A program made the translations under genes and the position numbers. Of a DNA stretch of 64,000 nucleotides, positions 53,759-63,458 are shown in pieces. Location of the stretch: contig NZ_CP127221.1 in assembly GCF_030284385.1 (NCBI RefSeq), positions 1,488,001 to 1,552,000 of the forward strand, in the 5' to 3' direction. Below the pieces are notes generated by a model. The model had not been told where the DNA came from, did not search any database, and saw only the letters and a list, made by a program, of their open reading frames with translations. The first letter of the stretch is position 1. Each line of letters begins with the position of its first letter. The DNA is from Altererythrobacter rubellus. GTDB lineage: Bacteria > Pseudomonadota > Alphaproteobacteria > Sphingomonadales > Sphingomonadaceae.

Positions 53759-55167
53759 GCAGCAAGATTCTGCTGGTGGAAGATGATCGTTCCATCGCAA
53801 CCGTGATCACCGCGGCATTGGAAGATGAGGGCTTTGTTCTACATCACTGCGAGAGCATTGCGGCGCGCGATCGCCTGCTGTCGGAGCACAGTTTCGATAC
53901 GATGTTGACCGATGTGATGCTTGGCGACGGAGATGGCATTGCCTCGCTAGACTCCGCACGCGCGATCGACCCTGACATGCCGGTAATTGTCATATCCGCG
54001 CAGAATACTCTGGATACCGCTGTGCGCGCCAGCGAGCACGACGCCTTTGAATATTTACCCAAGCCGTTCGATCTGGACGAGCTGGTTCGCGCTGTCAGGC
54101 AGGCGGCCGGGCAGAGATCCGGGGCTGAGCCGCTGCCTGTCTCAGAGGGCGACGGAATGCCTTTGGTGGGCCGCAGCCCGGCCATGCAAGGCGTCTACCG
54201 CATGATTACGCGCGTTCTGCGCAATGATTTGACGGTGCTGGTTACTGGCGAATCCGGGACAGGTAAGGAACTGGTTGCGGAGGCGATCCACCAATTGGGT
54301 GCTCGCAAGTCTGGACCTTTCGTGGCCGTAAACACCGCCGCTATCCCTTCAGAATTGATCGAAAGCGAGCTTTTCGGTCATGAGAAGGGCGCATTCACCG
54401 GGGCCGTGGCACAAACCATCGGCAAGTTCGAACAGGCCAATGGTGGAACATTGTTTCTGGACGAGATCGGCGACATGCCGGCAGAGGCCCAGACGCGGCT
54501 TCTGCGCGCGCTGCAGTCAGGCCGCATACGCAGGGTAGGTGGGCGTCAAGAAATTGCCGTGGATGTGCGCATCATTGCTGCGACCAATCGCGACCTGGCC
54601 CCCATGATTGCAGAAGGTCGTTTTCGTGAAGACCTCTTCTACCGGTTGAACGTCGTGCCGATTGAGCTCCCACCTTTGCGCGAACGACGTGAAGATATCG
54701 AAGTGCTGACGCAGCATTTCTTTGGTCAGGCGGCCGAAGATGGTTTGCCGCGGCGTCAGATTTCAAGAGAAGCGCTTGATATTTTGGCATTGCGGCGCTG
54801 GCGCGGGAACGTGCGCGAATTGCGCAATGTTGTGTATCGCCTGGCGCTTTTGGCGCGTGAAGACGTGGTCGACATTGATGGACTAAACGAGATATTGGGC
54901 CCGGAGGGTGAGGGAGCACCAGAACAGCGCAAGCGCGATTTCGAAGGTGCGTTGCAATTGTGGCTGGCGGACAACCATCCAGCGCCCGGAGCATTGTATT
55001 ACAGCGCATTGGCCGCCTTCGAAAAGCCCTTGATGGAATATGCGCTCGCGCAGACTGGGGGCAATCAACTGCGAGCGTCGAAGCTGCTTGGCATTAATCG
55101 CAACACTCTGCGAAAGCGGTTATCAGAACTGGCGATTAACGCTGATCGCTTTACCAGACCGCTTTAA
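53755..55167 (+). CDS. ntrC: Nitrogen-regulation response regulator NtrC
   Basis: Sigma-54 activator of nitrogen genes. It starts at TTG overlapping the ntrB stop. Receiver domain (1-120) with the phosphorylated Asp in [15 protein letters not shown]+ domain (about 140-375) with Walker A GESGTGKE, intact GAFTGA in [12 protein letters not shown], Walker [12 protein letters not shown] and the arginine finger region [15 protein letters not shown]-terminal Fis-type helix-turn-helix ([26 protein letters not shown]). GAFTGA integrity contrasts with NtrX below. Confidence 0.97.
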   Translation: MSSKILLVEDDRSIATVITAALEDEGFVLHHCESIAARDRLLSEHSFDTMLTDVMLGDGDGIASLDSARAIDPDMPVIVISAQNTLDTAVRASEHDAFEYLPKPFDLDELVRAVRQAAGQRSGAEPLPVSEGDGMPLVGRSPAMQGVYRMITRVLRNDLTVLVTGESGTGKELVAEAIHQLGARKSGPFVAVNTAAIPSELIESELFGHEKGAFTGAVAQTIGKFEQANGGTLFLDEIGDMPAEAQTRLLRALQSGRIRRVGGRQEIAVDVRIIAATNRDLAPMIAEGRFREDLFYRLNVVPIELPPLRERREDIEVLTQHFFGQAAEDGLPRRQISREALDILALRRWRGNVRELRNVVYRLALLAREDVVDIDGLNEILGPEGEGAPEQRKRDFEGALQLWLADNHPAPGALYYSALAAFEKPLMEYALAQTGGNQLRASKLLGINRNTLRKRLSELAINADRFTRPL

Positions 55168-55196
55168 CGCAAATACCACACTTAATGCTTGCATAA

Positions 55197-55224
55197 TTGC
55201 AACAACCTAGTTGTATCGTTGCAA
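55197..55224. promoter_or_regulatory. Nested inverted repeat just upstream of ntrY
   Basis: TTGCAAC (55197-55203) and GTTGCAA (55218-55224) are perfect 7-base inverted arms 14 bases apart; between them CAACCTAGTTG (55203-55213) is itself a palindrome with a 3-base centre and has the form CAA-N5-TTG. The right arm ends 2 bases before the ATG, and no Shine-Dalgarno sequence is seen, so a protein bound here would block ntrY expression. A site for NtrX is suggested because, as I recall, CAA-N3-5-TTG has been reported for NtrX; that is from memory. Confidence 0.6.
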
Positions 55225-55226
55225 CT

Positions 55227-57452
55227 ATGGATGCGCAGGCAGGTTCACAATCGCGGCGGTCGCCGCGCTGGTGGCGGCAGTTTACTGTCGCGACCAAGCG
55301 CTCGAACCTGATTGTATGGTTAGAGATCGGTTGCGGTCTAACCCTGTTTGTGGCGCTGTGGGGAACCTGGTTCGCCTATACGCGCGATCCCGTTGACGGC
55401 GAATTGCTCCCTTCGGCGCAAGTGTCGTTCCTGCTTGTGGCTTCATTGATCCCTGCCATTGCGCTGATTGTTCTAATGGGTCGACGACTTGCCTTGCGGC
55501 GAGCGGCAGGCAGCACAGCGCGTTTGCACGTCCGCCTGGTGTTTCTGTTCTCCCTGATCGCTGCTGTGCCAACGATCTTGGTTGCTGGCTTCGCGGCCTT
55601 TTTGTTTCAATCCGGGGTCGATTTCTGGTTCTCTGACGAGCCACGCAATTTGATGGAAAACGCCAATGAGTTGGCGCAGGGATATTACGATCAGAACCAA
55701 AGGCAGGTCGCCGCAGAAACAGTCACCATGGCTGGCGATGTGCGTTTCTATTTGCAGCAGGGATCTGTCGCTGATGAAGAGTTCATCGATTTCTATACAT
55801 TGCAGATAACCGGTCGCGAGCTGACCGAAAGTGCGATTTATCAATTGGTGGACGATGGTTCCATTCGCACCGCCGCAATGCTGAACTTGTCCCAAGATAA
55901 CGACACCAGCGATGTGATAAACGCTGCGCTTCCCACTATCGAACAGGGCGAACTGGTTTGGGTTGGTGGCAGCCCGGAACGCATTGAAGCCTTTGCTCCG
56001 ATCGATAGAGCTGCAGGCATATATCTCTACAATGCCCGCAGCGCGGAAGAGGTTTCATTCGGGTATTGGGAAAACGCACAAAGCGTCGCCAGTAGTTTTG
56101 AAGCGCTGACCGCAGAAGCCAGAACCCTGCAGCTGCGCTTCAATCTGGCTTTGTTCATTGCCAGCCTGGCCTTGGTCAGTCTGGCTGTATGGTTCGCGCT
56201 GCGCTTTGCTGACCGACAAGTTGAGCCACTGACGGATCTGGTTGTGGCCGCGCGCAAGGTAGGTGCGGGCAATTTCGCACTGCGGGTCGATGGTCGCACA
56301 GGTGCAGATGAAATCGGTATGCTCAACCGCGCCTTTAACCGTATGACGCAGCAATTGGACAAGCAAACCACCGCGCTGGTTGAAGCGAACACCCAGCTTG
56401 ATGAACGCCGCGCCTTTATGGAGGCGGTCCTAGATTCTGTTACTGCGGGTGTTGTTTCGATAGACGCCAAGGGCGAAGTACTGCTTATGAACGGCTCTGC
56501 TCAGACATTGCTGTTTCAGGATGCAGCAAAAGCAGCGCCAGTGGGAACCAAGCTAGAGGCACTGCTTCCGCAGATTGGCTCGTTGATCAAAGCGGGCCTT
56601 TCAAGCGGTGTTGTGACACATTCCAAGGGCAGCGAACTGCTCACGCTCGCGGTAAAAGTTGCGCGGGAGAATGATGGCCACGTTATCACTTTCGAAGACA
56701 TCACCCGGCAGCTGCTCGATCAACGCCAGGCGGCGTGGTCTGATGTGGCGCGCCGCATCGCGCATGAGATCAAGAATCCACTGACGCCGATCCAACTCGC
56801 GACTGAACGCCTCAAACGCCGGTATCGCAGGCAGATTGAAAGCGACGGCGATCTATTTGACGAGCTAACCAACACCATCGTGCGGCAGGTCGGTGACCTG
56901 CGCAAAATGGTTGATGAATTCAGTTCGTTCGCGCGTTTGCCCAAGCCTACTTTCCGGCACGAAGACGGGCTTGATCTGCTTCGCCAGGCCCTCTTCTTAC
57001 AGGAAGTTGCGCACCCCGAAGTCGACTTTGCTCTTTCGGTTGATGATCTTGAGACGCCAAATCTCAATTGCGACCGCCACCAGTTCGGTCAGGCCATGAC
57101 CAATGTGCTCAAAAATGCGGTTGAGGCGGTCGGCGCTAGGGCTGTCAATGAAGAACCTGATTTTCGCGGCAAGATATCAGTCGAAATGTCGGATGATCTC
57201 GGTCATGTTACGATCGCTGTAGAGGACAATGGTGTAGGCCTTCCGCAAGAGCGGGACCGGATTACCGAACCCTATATGACGACCCGTGAGAAGGGGACCG
57301 GTCTGGGTCTCGCGATCGTCAACAAAATCGTTGACGAGCACGGCGGAGAGATGAATTTTTCCAGCGGAAAGCAAGGTGGCACGCGCGTGGTCCTGCGCTT
57401 TGCACGCGACCCGATGGATAGCGGGGCGGGGCAGCACAGTGATAACATCTGA
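55227..57452 (+). CDS. ntrY: Membrane sensor histidine kinase NtrY
   Basis: Partner of NtrX, sensing nitrogen or redox/oxygen state. ATG at 55227 gives 741 residues. N-terminal membrane helices (about 20-45, 60-80 and 95-120) are followed by a periplasmic sensor region, a further membrane helix (about 300-322) and HAMP (FADRQVEPLTDLVVAARKVGAGNF). PAS (about 395-500), H-box VARRIAHEIKNPLTPIQLATERLKRRY, N-box NVLKNAVEAV and G-boxes DNGVGLP and EKGTGLGLAIVNKIV follow. The PAS domain can bind haem in Brucella NtrY. Follows ntrC after 59 bases. Confidence 0.96.
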   Translation: MDAQAGSQSRRSPRWWRQFTVATKRSNLIVWLEIGCGLTLFVALWGTWFAYTRDPVDGELLPSAQVSFLLVASLIPAIALIVLMGRRLALRRAAGSTARLHVRLVFLFSLIAAVPTILVAGFAAFLFQSGVDFWFSDEPRNLMENANELAQGYYDQNQRQVAAETVTMAGDVRFYLQQGSVADEEFIDFYTLQITGRELTESAIYQLVDDGSIRTAAMLNLSQDNDTSDVINAALPTIEQGELVWVGGSPERIEAFAPIDRAAGIYLYNARSAEEVSFGYWENAQSVASSFEALTAEARTLQLRFNLALFIASLALVSLAVWFALRFADRQVEPLTDLVVAARKVGAGNFALRVDGRTGADEIGMLNRAFNRMTQQLDKQTTALVEANTQLDERRAFMEAVLDSVTAGVVSIDAKGEVLLMNGSAQTLLFQDAAKAAPVGTKLEALLPQIGSLIKAGLSSGVVTHSKGSELLTLAVKVARENDGHVITFEDITRQLLDQRQAAWSDVARRIAHEIKNPLTPIQLATERLKRRYRRQIESDGDLFDELTNTIVRQVGDLRKMVDEFSSFARLPKPTFRHEDGLDLLRQALFLQEVAHPEVDFALSVDDLETPNLNCDRHQFGQAMTNVLKNAVEAVGARAVNEEPDFRGKISVEMSDDLGHVTIAVEDNGVGLPQERDRITEPYMTTREKGTGLGLAIVNKIVDEHGGEMNFSSGKQGGTRVVLRFARDPMDSGAGQHSDNI

Positions 57453-57469
57453 AGAGGGAAATTGCCGGA

Positions 57470-58864
57470 ATGGCGCTTGAAATCCTAGTAGTCGATGACG
57501 AACGAGATATCCGGGATCTGGTCTCGGGCGTATTGTGCGACGAAGGCTATGAATGCCGCACGGCCGGCGATAGCGCCAGCGCGCTAGCGGCGGTTGATGA
57601 ACGTCGTCCAAGCCTGGTCCTTTTGGATGTTTGGCTGCATGGCAGTGAGATGGATGGGCTTGAAGTGCTCGATGCGATCAAGGTTCGCGAACCGGAGCTG
57701 CCGGTCATCATCTTCTCTGGCCACGGGAATATCGATACCGCTGTCTCTGCTGTAAGCCGCGGTGCGATGGACTTCATCGAGAAGCCATTCGAGGCAGAGC
57801 GCCTGCTGCTTCTTGTCGAACGTGCGACAGAGACAGAGCGGCTTCGGCGCGAGAACACGCAACTGCGCGAAGGCTTCTCTCGCGGTGAAGAGTTCACAGG
57901 TAACTCTTCAGCTATCAACGCTGTTCGTGCGACTCTAAAGCGCGTCGCCAACACTGGCAGTCGAGTTATGATTTCAGGCCCAGCAGGTGCCGGCAAAGAG
58001 GTTGCCGCCCGGCTTCTTCATACCTGGAGCGGGCGCGCCGAGCATGCGTTTGTGATCGTCAACTCTGCGAGGATTACGCCCGAACGTTTTGAACAAGAGT
58101 TATTCGGCGAGGAAAATGACGGCAAACTGGTCCGTCCCGGCCTGCTGGAGCTGGCCGATGGCGGAACGCTCTACCTTGACGAAGTGGCCGATATGCCTCT
58201 TTCGACTCAGGCACGTATCCTCCGCGTATTGACTGACCAAAGTTTTGTACGGGTCGGCGGCAATCGCCAGATCGGTGTGGACGTGCGTGTTGTATCCTCG
58301 ACTTCGCGCGATTTGGCCGGAGAAATGGAAGAGAAACGTTTTCGGGAAGACCTGTTCTACCGGCTAAATGTTGTTCCAGTGGAAATACCGTCCTTGGCCG
58401 AGCGCCGCGACGATATTCCCGCGCTGACTGAACATTTCTTCACGCGTTATGCCAACGATCAAGGTCTCCGCCCGCCAGAGATCGGAGACAAGGCTCTGGC
58501 TGCCTTGCAAGCCTATGACTGGCCCGGCAACGTGCGCGAGTTGCGCAATCTGGTCGAAAGAACGATCATCATGACGCCGCGCGAGGAATTGAAGGTTGTG
58601 GAGCCTGAAATGCTTCCACCCGAAATCACAGGCGGAGCGGGTTCGACCGACACCGACATTCCATCGATGGGCGGCGTAATGGGTGTTCCGCTGCGAGAGG
58701 CACGTGAGCGCTTTGAGCGCGAGTATCTGTCCGTCCAGATCAGGCGCTTTTCCGGCAATATCTCCAAGACAGCGACCTTTATCGGCATGGAACGATCAGC
58801 TTTGCACCGCAAACTCAAGCTGTTGGGGATGACCGGCAAGAAAGCGAAGGACGAGCATGATTAG
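57470..58864 (+). CDS. ntrX: Response regulator NtrX (AAA+ domain without GAFTGA)
   Basis: Cognate regulator of NtrY. Receiver (1-118) with the Asp in LLDVWLHGSEMDG; AAA+ core (about 140-370) with the Walker A variant GPAGAGKEVAA, a gap where GAFTGA should be (FGEENDGKLVRPGLLELADGG), Walker B TLYLDEVADM and [16 protein letters not shown]; Fis-type helix-turn-helix at the end (NISKTATFIGMERSALHRKLKLLG). Lack of GAFTGA means it should not activate sigma-54 in the NtrC manner; in alphaproteobacteria NtrX works as a repressor or sigma-70 activator. GAAGAGGGA precedes the start. Confidence 0.96.
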   Translation: MALEILVVDDERDIRDLVSGVLCDEGYECRTAGDSASALAAVDERRPSLVLLDVWLHGSEMDGLEVLDAIKVREPELPVIIFSGHGNIDTAVSAVSRGAMDFIEKPFEAERLLLLVERATETERLRRENTQLREGFSRGEEFTGNSSAINAVRATLKRVANTGSRVMISGPAGAGKEVAARLLHTWSGRAEHAFVIVNSARITPERFEQELFGEENDGKLVRPGLLELADGGTLYLDEVADMPLSTQARILRVLTDQSFVRVGGNRQIGVDVRVVSSTSRDLAGEMEEKRFREDLFYRLNVVPVEIPSLAERRDDIPALTEHFFTRYANDQGLRPPEIGDKALAALQAYDWPGNVRELRNLVERTIIMTPREELKVVEPEMLPPEITGGAGSTDTDIPSMGGVMGVPLREARERFEREYLSVQIRRFSGNISKTATFIGMERSALHRKLKLLGMTGKKAKDEHD

Positions 58865-59020
58865 GCTCTGATTTCCTATTCATTCTAAAAACATCGTTGC
58901 AGCTTGGCGGCTATCACGTCATGGTATGGATATGCCGGCAATTTAACGAATACCGGTCAGAACAAAACAATATCGCGGACCATAAAGGTGGCCGCCAACA
59001 TACTCATAGGAGACACAACG

Positions 59021-59560
59021 ATGTCTGATGGGCGAACCCTCTCTGCCCGCCCTAGTTCCGCTCCAGCTGCTCCGCAGTCTAGTGGCAAGCAAGCGAAGCT
59101 TCAGGACGCTTTCCTCAATCTCATGCGCCGCAACAAGACGCCTGTGACCATCTTTCTGGTCAAGGGCGTGAAACTGCAGGGTATTGTCACCTGGTTCGAT
59201 AATTTCTCGCTGTTGCTGCGGCGCGATGGCCAATCTCAACTGGTCTACAAGCATGCGATCAGCACGATCATGCCCGGCCAACCAATTGAGGCCGAGCAGT
59301 TCACAAGCCAGCTGGACAACGGAAAACAGCGCCTTTTGCAGGACGTGTTCCTCTCTTGCGTCAGCGAGAGCGAAGTTGAAGTCACGATGTTCTTGGTGAA
59401 TGGCGTAATGCTGCAGGGACAGATTGCATCCTACGATCTTTTCTGTGTTCTGCTTGAGCGCGATGGCTTTGTGCAACTTGCGTACAAACACGCTGTGTCA
59501 ACGATCCAACCCGCGAGTCATGTTGACTTGAGCGGTGATTGGGAAGGCGAGGAAGACTGA
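59021..59560 (+). CDS. hfq: Tandem double-Sm Hfq RNA chaperone
   Basis: RNA chaperone for sRNA-mRNA pairing. ATG at 59021, preceded by AGGAG at the proper distance, gives 179 residues, about twice a normal Hfq. Two complete Sm domains are seen: residues about 25-88 ([36 protein letters not shown]) and 105-168 ([36 protein letters not shown]). Both keep the Sm2 Tyr-Lys-His. The first repeat is nearer to typical Hfq; the second has diverged (SCVSESE in place of the arginine/asparagine-rich stretch). The ring might be a trimer of doubles. hflX follows directly, as in E. coli. Confidence 0.95.
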   Translation: MSDGRTLSARPSSAPAAPQSSGKQAKLQDAFLNLMRRNKTPVTIFLVKGVKLQGIVTWFDNFSLLLRRDGQSQLVYKHAISTIMPGQPIEAEQFTSQLDNGKQRLLQDVFLSCVSESEVEVTMFLVNGVMLQGQIASYDLFCVLLERDGFVQLAYKHAVSTIQPASHVDLSGDWEGEED

Positions 59561-60879
59561 GTTTCGACGAAAATTTGCTCGATGAAGTAACGCGCGGCGC
59601 GCGAGCGCTGGTTTTGTGCCCGGATATCCGGGGGCAGGCTTATGTCATCGACAATGCCGAGCGGCTCGAAGAAGCATGCGGATTGGCTTTGGCCATTGGC
59701 GTGGTAATCGCCGATGCGCGCATTGTTCCGGTTCGCACGGTTCGGCCCAACACTCTGTTCGGTTCAGGTCAGGTAGAGCAGATCAGGACCGATTGCGAAT
59801 TGCATGAAGCCGAATTGGTGATTGCAGATGGTGCGCTATCACCTATCCAGCAACGCAATCTTGAAGAGAAGCTAAAGCGCAAGGTCATTGACCGTACCGG
59901 CTTGATCCTCGAGATATTCGGAGAGCGCGCCGCGACTGCAGAGGGGCGCTTGCAAGTCGAACTGGCTCATCTGGATTATCAACAAAGCCGGCTTGTCCGC
60001 AGCTGGACGCACTTGGAGCGTCAGCGCGGCGGTTTTGGCTTCCTCGGTGGCCCGGGTGAAACACAGATCGAAGCCGATCGCCGAATGATCCGCCAGCGCA
60101 TGGCGCGCTTGCGCAGAGAACTTGAACAGGTTCGCAAGACCCGCGCGCTCCACCGTGAGCGACGGGGTAGAGCGCCATGGCCGGTTATCGCGCTGGTTGG
60201 TTATACAAATGCCGGGAAATCGACGCTGTTCAACCGCCTGACCGGTGCTGAAGTGATGGCAGAAGACCTGCTGTTTGCGACTTTGGACCCCACCATGCGC
60301 GCAATTGCGCTGCCAGGCGTCGAGAAAGCCATTCTGTCCGATACGGTCGGATTCATCTCGGATCTGCCTACGCAATTGGTGGCGGCATTTCGAGCGACTT
60401 TGGAAGAAGTAACTGGCGCGGACATCATCCTGCATGTCCGGGACATGTCGAACCCGTCCAACGAAGCGCAAAAGAAGCAAGTACTATCCGTTTTGGCGGA
60501 TCTTGGCGTAGTAGAAGGCGAGGGCTATGTGTCCAACATCCCGATCCTGGAGGCCTGGAACAAGGTCGATCTGGTAGAGCCCGAACGCGCCGAGGAGCTA
60601 CGCATAATGGCAGAAACTCAGGACAATGCGCTCGTTCTTTCTGCGCTTACTGGCGAGGATGTCGATGCTTTGCTCGAAAAGGTCAGCGTAATGCTGACGC
60701 GAGAAGCGCGCGTTCTGAGTGTTGAACTGCCCGCCAGCGACGGAAAACGCATTGCATGGCTGCACGCGCATGGAGAGATTTTGACAGACGAGGAAGCCGG
60801 GGAAGGGGAGCAAGGGCCGCTACGCAGGCTCAGCGTCAGGTTGAATCCCAAGCAACTCGGCCAATTTGAACAGTTATGA
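59539..60879 (+). CDS. hflX: Ribosome-associated GTPase HflX
   Basis: GTPase that splits stalled ribosomes. About 446 residues from a TTG at 59539; the exact start is uncertain, since the frame is bounded by TGA at 59536-59538 and other TTG codons follow (59575, 59611). An N-terminal HflX domain (GARALVLC ... [16 protein letters not shown]) leads to a coiled coil and [26 protein letters not shown], then the G domain: G1 [13 protein letters not shown]3 [11 protein letters not shown]4 NKVDL. It overlaps hfq, so it is translated from the same message, and converges on mazG. Confidence 0.95.
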   Translation: MGRRGRLSFDENLLDEVTRGARALVLCPDIRGQAYVIDNAERLEEACGLALAIGVVIADARIVPVRTVRPNTLFGSGQVEQIRTDCELHEAELVIADGALSPIQQRNLEEKLKRKVIDRTGLILEIFGERAATAEGRLQVELAHLDYQQSRLVRSWTHLERQRGGFGFLGGPGETQIEADRRMIRQRMARLRRELEQVRKTRALHRERRGRAPWPVIALVGYTNAGKSTLFNRLTGAEVMAEDLLFATLDPTMRAIALPGVEKAILSDTVGFISDLPTQLVAAFRATLEEVTGADIILHVRDMSNPSNEAQKKQVLSVLADLGVVEGEGYVSNIPILEAWNKVDLVEPERAEELRIMAETQDNALVLSALTGEDVDALLEKVSVMLTREARVLSVELPASDGKRIAWLHAHGEILTDEEAGEGEQGPLRRLSVRLNPKQLGQFEQL

Positions 60880-61659
60880 GCGTTTCTCAGCCGCCTTGAC
60901 TCTTTGCCAAAGCGCTTCTTGTTCATCGAGGTTCAAATCCGCGAATTTCCCTTCGCCGAGTGTTTCCATGTCCCGAAAGCGGCGTTCGAATTTTGTATTT
61001 GCGGCGCGCAATGCCTCCTCAGCATCAATGCCGTGGGCACGAACCAGGTTTACCGCCGCAAAAAGGAAATCTCCTGCTTCTTCGGTCTTTTCTCTATCTG
61101 AATTAGCTGTTTTAAGTTCCTCTATTTCTTCATGAAGTTTAGCGGTCGGGCCTGCGGTGTCTGGCCAGTCAAAACCGGTTCTGGCGGCGCGTTTTTGTAG
61201 TTTCTGGGCGCGCATTAACGCCGGAAGCGCTTTCGCGACGCCGTCCAGTGCACTGGTCGCACCTTTGGTATCGCGTTCCGCTGCCTTGATCGTTTCCCAG
61301 CGGGCTTCACCCATGGTGCCGGTTTCATCTCCGAAGATGTGGGGATGACGTGCCTCCATCTTGTCAGAGATTGATTGGGCTACGCCGCCGAAGTCGAAGT
61401 ATCCGGCTTCTTCGGCCATGCGGGCGTGAAACACGACTTGGAACAAGAGATCGCCGAGTTCATCTTGTAGATCCGCGTGATCGCTGCGTTCGATGGCATC
61501 CGCCACTTCGTATGCTTCTTCGATTGTGTATGGTGCGATGGTTGAAAATGTTTGCGCGAGATCCCATTCACATCCGGTTTGCGGATCACGGAGTTTCGCC
61601 ATGATGCCGAGCAAACGTTCCATTTGATCTGTTTCCGGAATTTTCTGTTGTTTTGACAT
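60874..61659 (-). CDS. mazG: Nucleoside triphosphate pyrophosphohydrolase
   Basis: House-cleaning enzyme releasing pyrophosphate from NTPs. The 261 residues hold two MazG folds: the first with CEWDLAQTFSTIAPYTIEEAYEVADAIE (EExxE metal site) and LQDELGDLLFQVVFHARMAEE; the second with FDWPDTAGPTAKLHEEIEELKTA and EEAGDFLFAAVNLVRAHG. Both EEx2E-type sites look intact. Its end overlaps the end of hflX by six bases (convergent). 61660-61744 upstream is AT-rich and likely carries its promoter. Confidence 0.96.
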   Translation of the reverse strand: MSKQQKIPETDQMERLLGIMAKLRDPQTGCEWDLAQTFSTIAPYTIEEAYEVADAIERSDHADLQDELGDLLFQVVFHARMAEEAGYFDFGGVAQSISDKMEARHPHIFGDETGTMGEARWETIKAAERDTKGATSALDGVAKALPALMRAQKLQKRAARTGFDWPDTAGPTAKLHEEIEELKTANSDREKTEEAGDFLFAAVNLVRAHGIDAEEALRAANTKFERRFRDMETLGEGKFADLNLDEQEALWQRVKAAEKRS

Positions 61660-61744
61660 TGGGGCGGTTCTGGTCTGCCTTCTATATGAGAATGATAATA
61701 TATATTATGTTAAATACTATAGTCTAATGCTCATACAGGCATCC

Positions 61745-61921
61745 CTACTGACGAAACTCGATAATGCTGAAGAACAACGCCACCGCGCAGAAAATAGCAC
61801 CCCAAATCAACGCCATACGCAACGCCTTCGACCAACTAAGCCTAAAGGACGCCAGAGCGCTGCCGGCCAGGATAAGAAAACCCACCAAACTGATGATTTG
61901 GACAATCTGAATCTCGCTCAT
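61745..61921 (-). CDS. Small two-helix membrane protein (58 residues)
   Basis: A short gene found by translating the gap between MBL hydrolase and mazG: ATG at 61921 overlaps the hydrolase stop by four bases (ATGA), and the frame ends with TAG at 61745. It has two hydrophobic stretches (about residues 9-26 and 36-53) with a basic loop between them (FRLSWSKALR). The start overlap and membrane pattern support a real gene; no known family is recognised. The same position next to tatD and the MBL gene appears in relatives, as far as I recall, but that was not checked. Confidence 0.75.
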   Translation of the reverse strand: MSEIQIVQIISLVGFLILAGSALASFRLSWSKALRMALIWGAIFCAVALFFSIIEFRQ

Positions 61922-62685
61922 GCAGTTATCTCCAAACCGTCATATCCAACAATAACATGATCAGGCGTCTCGGCCTCTAATGTGGCGTAATCCATCGTCT
62001 TGTCCAAATGGCTCAAAACCAGCTTGCCCACGTTTGCACGTTCGGCCAACTCCATAGCCAGCGCCAGATTGGCATGCGTCGGATGTGGTTCCCGTTTCAA
62101 ACAGTCGCTTACGAGAATATCCACGCCTTCATACAGTTCGATCATGTCGTCAGTTATCTCTGAATAATCAGTCGAATAAGCGATACTTTTGCCATCGGCA
62201 TCGAAACGATAACCGGTCGTTTCACCGGGACCATGCGGCATCTGACACCATTCCACACCAAATCCGGCATGCATTCTCAGCCTATCAAGCGTCTCTAGCG
62301 TCGCGATGGTCGGATAACCATGTTGACCAGCAAAAATGTATCCGAAACGCTGGCGGAGCCGATAAGCAGTATCTTTGGAAGCAAAGCCTGGAATCGGACC
62401 TCCACGGTCGTATCTCAGCACGCGCAGATCGTCGATCCCATGGCAATGATCCGCGTGATCATGCGTCCAGAAAACGCCATCCAACCGGTCAATATTGTTG
62501 TCGAGCAACTGCTGGCGAAGATCCGTCGACGTATCGACTAATATACGCTTGCCCTCATTACTCTCGATCGCAATCGACACCCTCGAGCGCCGGTTTCTGG
62601 GTTCGTTGGGGTCGCAATCTCCCCAGTCATTTCCGACCCGTGGTACACCGGTCGACGTGCCCGAACCGAGGACTATCAGCTTCAA
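61918..62685 (-). CDS. MBL-fold metallo-hydrolase (PhnP/RNase Z-like)
   Basis: A 255-residue metallo-beta-lactamase-fold hydrolase of the PhnP type. It carries the signature THDHADHCHGIDDLR (two-metal His/Asp site), the beginning VLGSGTSTGVPRVGNDWGDCDP, and IAYSTDYSEITDDM and VLSHLDKTMDYATLE with further metal ligands. PhnP relatives cleave cyclic phosphodiesters such as 1,2-cyclic ribose phosphates; this member's substrate is unknown. Overlaps tatD by four bases and the small membrane-protein gene by four bases. Confidence 0.9.
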   Translation of the reverse strand: MKLIVLGSGTSTGVPRVGNDWGDCDPNEPRNRRSRVSIAIESNEGKRILVDTSTDLRQQLLDNNIDRLDGVFWTHDHADHCHGIDDLRVLRYDRGGPIPGFASKDTAYRLRQRFGYIFAGQHGYPTIATLETLDRLRMHAGFGVEWCQMPHGPGETTGYRFDADGKSIAYSTDYSEITDDMIELYEGVDILVSDCLKREPHPTHANLALAMELAERANVGKLVLSHLDKTMDYATLEAETPDHVIVGYDGLEITA

Positions 62686-63458
62686 AACACAGCCTTGCTG
62701 AACAATATTTTGAAGTTTTCTGTCGTATAATCAGATAGTTCACTGACATCATCACCGCGCAGGCCAGCCACGAATTGCGCAGTATTGGCGACGTATGCAG
62801 GCTCGCATGGTTTCCCGCGATGCGGAACCGGTGCCAGAAACGGACTGTCGGTTTCCACCAGCAAACGATTTCGGGGAATTTCTCTCGCGATTTCCTGCAG
62901 TTCATTGGCGTTCTTGAAGGTCACAATCCCTGACAAAGAGATAGTGAGGCCCAGCTCCAGCACGCGGTTCCCGAAAGCTTGCGATGCTGTGAAGCAATGG
63001 ATGAGGGCAGGGAATGCCCCCTTCCCCAGCTCGTCTTCAAGAATTTCTAATGTGTCATCCTCGGCATCGCGCGTGTGGATGATCAGCGGAAGGCCAGTTT
63101 CGCGCGATACACCGATATGCATTCGGAACAGGTCCCGCTGCGTTTCGCGGTCCGAATGGTCGTAATAGTAATCGAGCCCGGTCTCGCCAATGGCAATTAC
63201 GCGTGGGTTTTCGGTGGCTTCGAGCAGGACGTCACGGCCCAAATCGGCATGCTGGTCAGCTTCGTGTGGGTGAATGCCCACGCTGGCCCAGACGTCCGGT
63301 TCACGTGTCGCTGTGGCTACAACCTGATCCCATTCGCTGCGACGGGTCGAAATGTTGAGGAACTGCCCTACCCCGGCTTCGCGGGCACGCGTGAGGACGC
63401 CTGCCTGATCCTCGACCAACCCTTTGTATTCCAGATGGCAATGGCTATCGACCAGCAT
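62682..63458 (-). CDS. tatD: TatD-family metal-dependent deoxyribonuclease
   Basis: A 258-residue TIM-barrel hydrolase with the family motif at the start, DSHCHLEYKGL; GIHPHEAD; GETGLDYYYDHSD; LIIHTRDAEDD; IHCFTAS; and LVETDSPFLAPVPHRGK. TatD is a 3'-5' exonuclease and may act in DNA repair or quality control. It follows metG directly (63458 shared) and overlaps the MBL gene by four bases, the usual order metG-tatD-MBL of alphaproteobacteria. Confidence 0.95.
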   Translation of the reverse strand: MLVDSHCHLEYKGLVEDQAGVLTRAREAGVGQFLNISTRRSEWDQVVATATREPDVWASVGIHPHEADQHADLGRDVLLEATENPRVIAIGETGLDYYYDHSDRETQRDLFRMHIGVSRETGLPLIIHTRDAEDDTLEILEDELGKGAFPALIHCFTASQAFGNRVLELGLTISLSGIVTFKNANELQEIAREIPRNRLLVETDSPFLAPVPHRGKPCEPAYVANTAQFVAGLRGDDVSELSDYTTENFKILFSKAVF

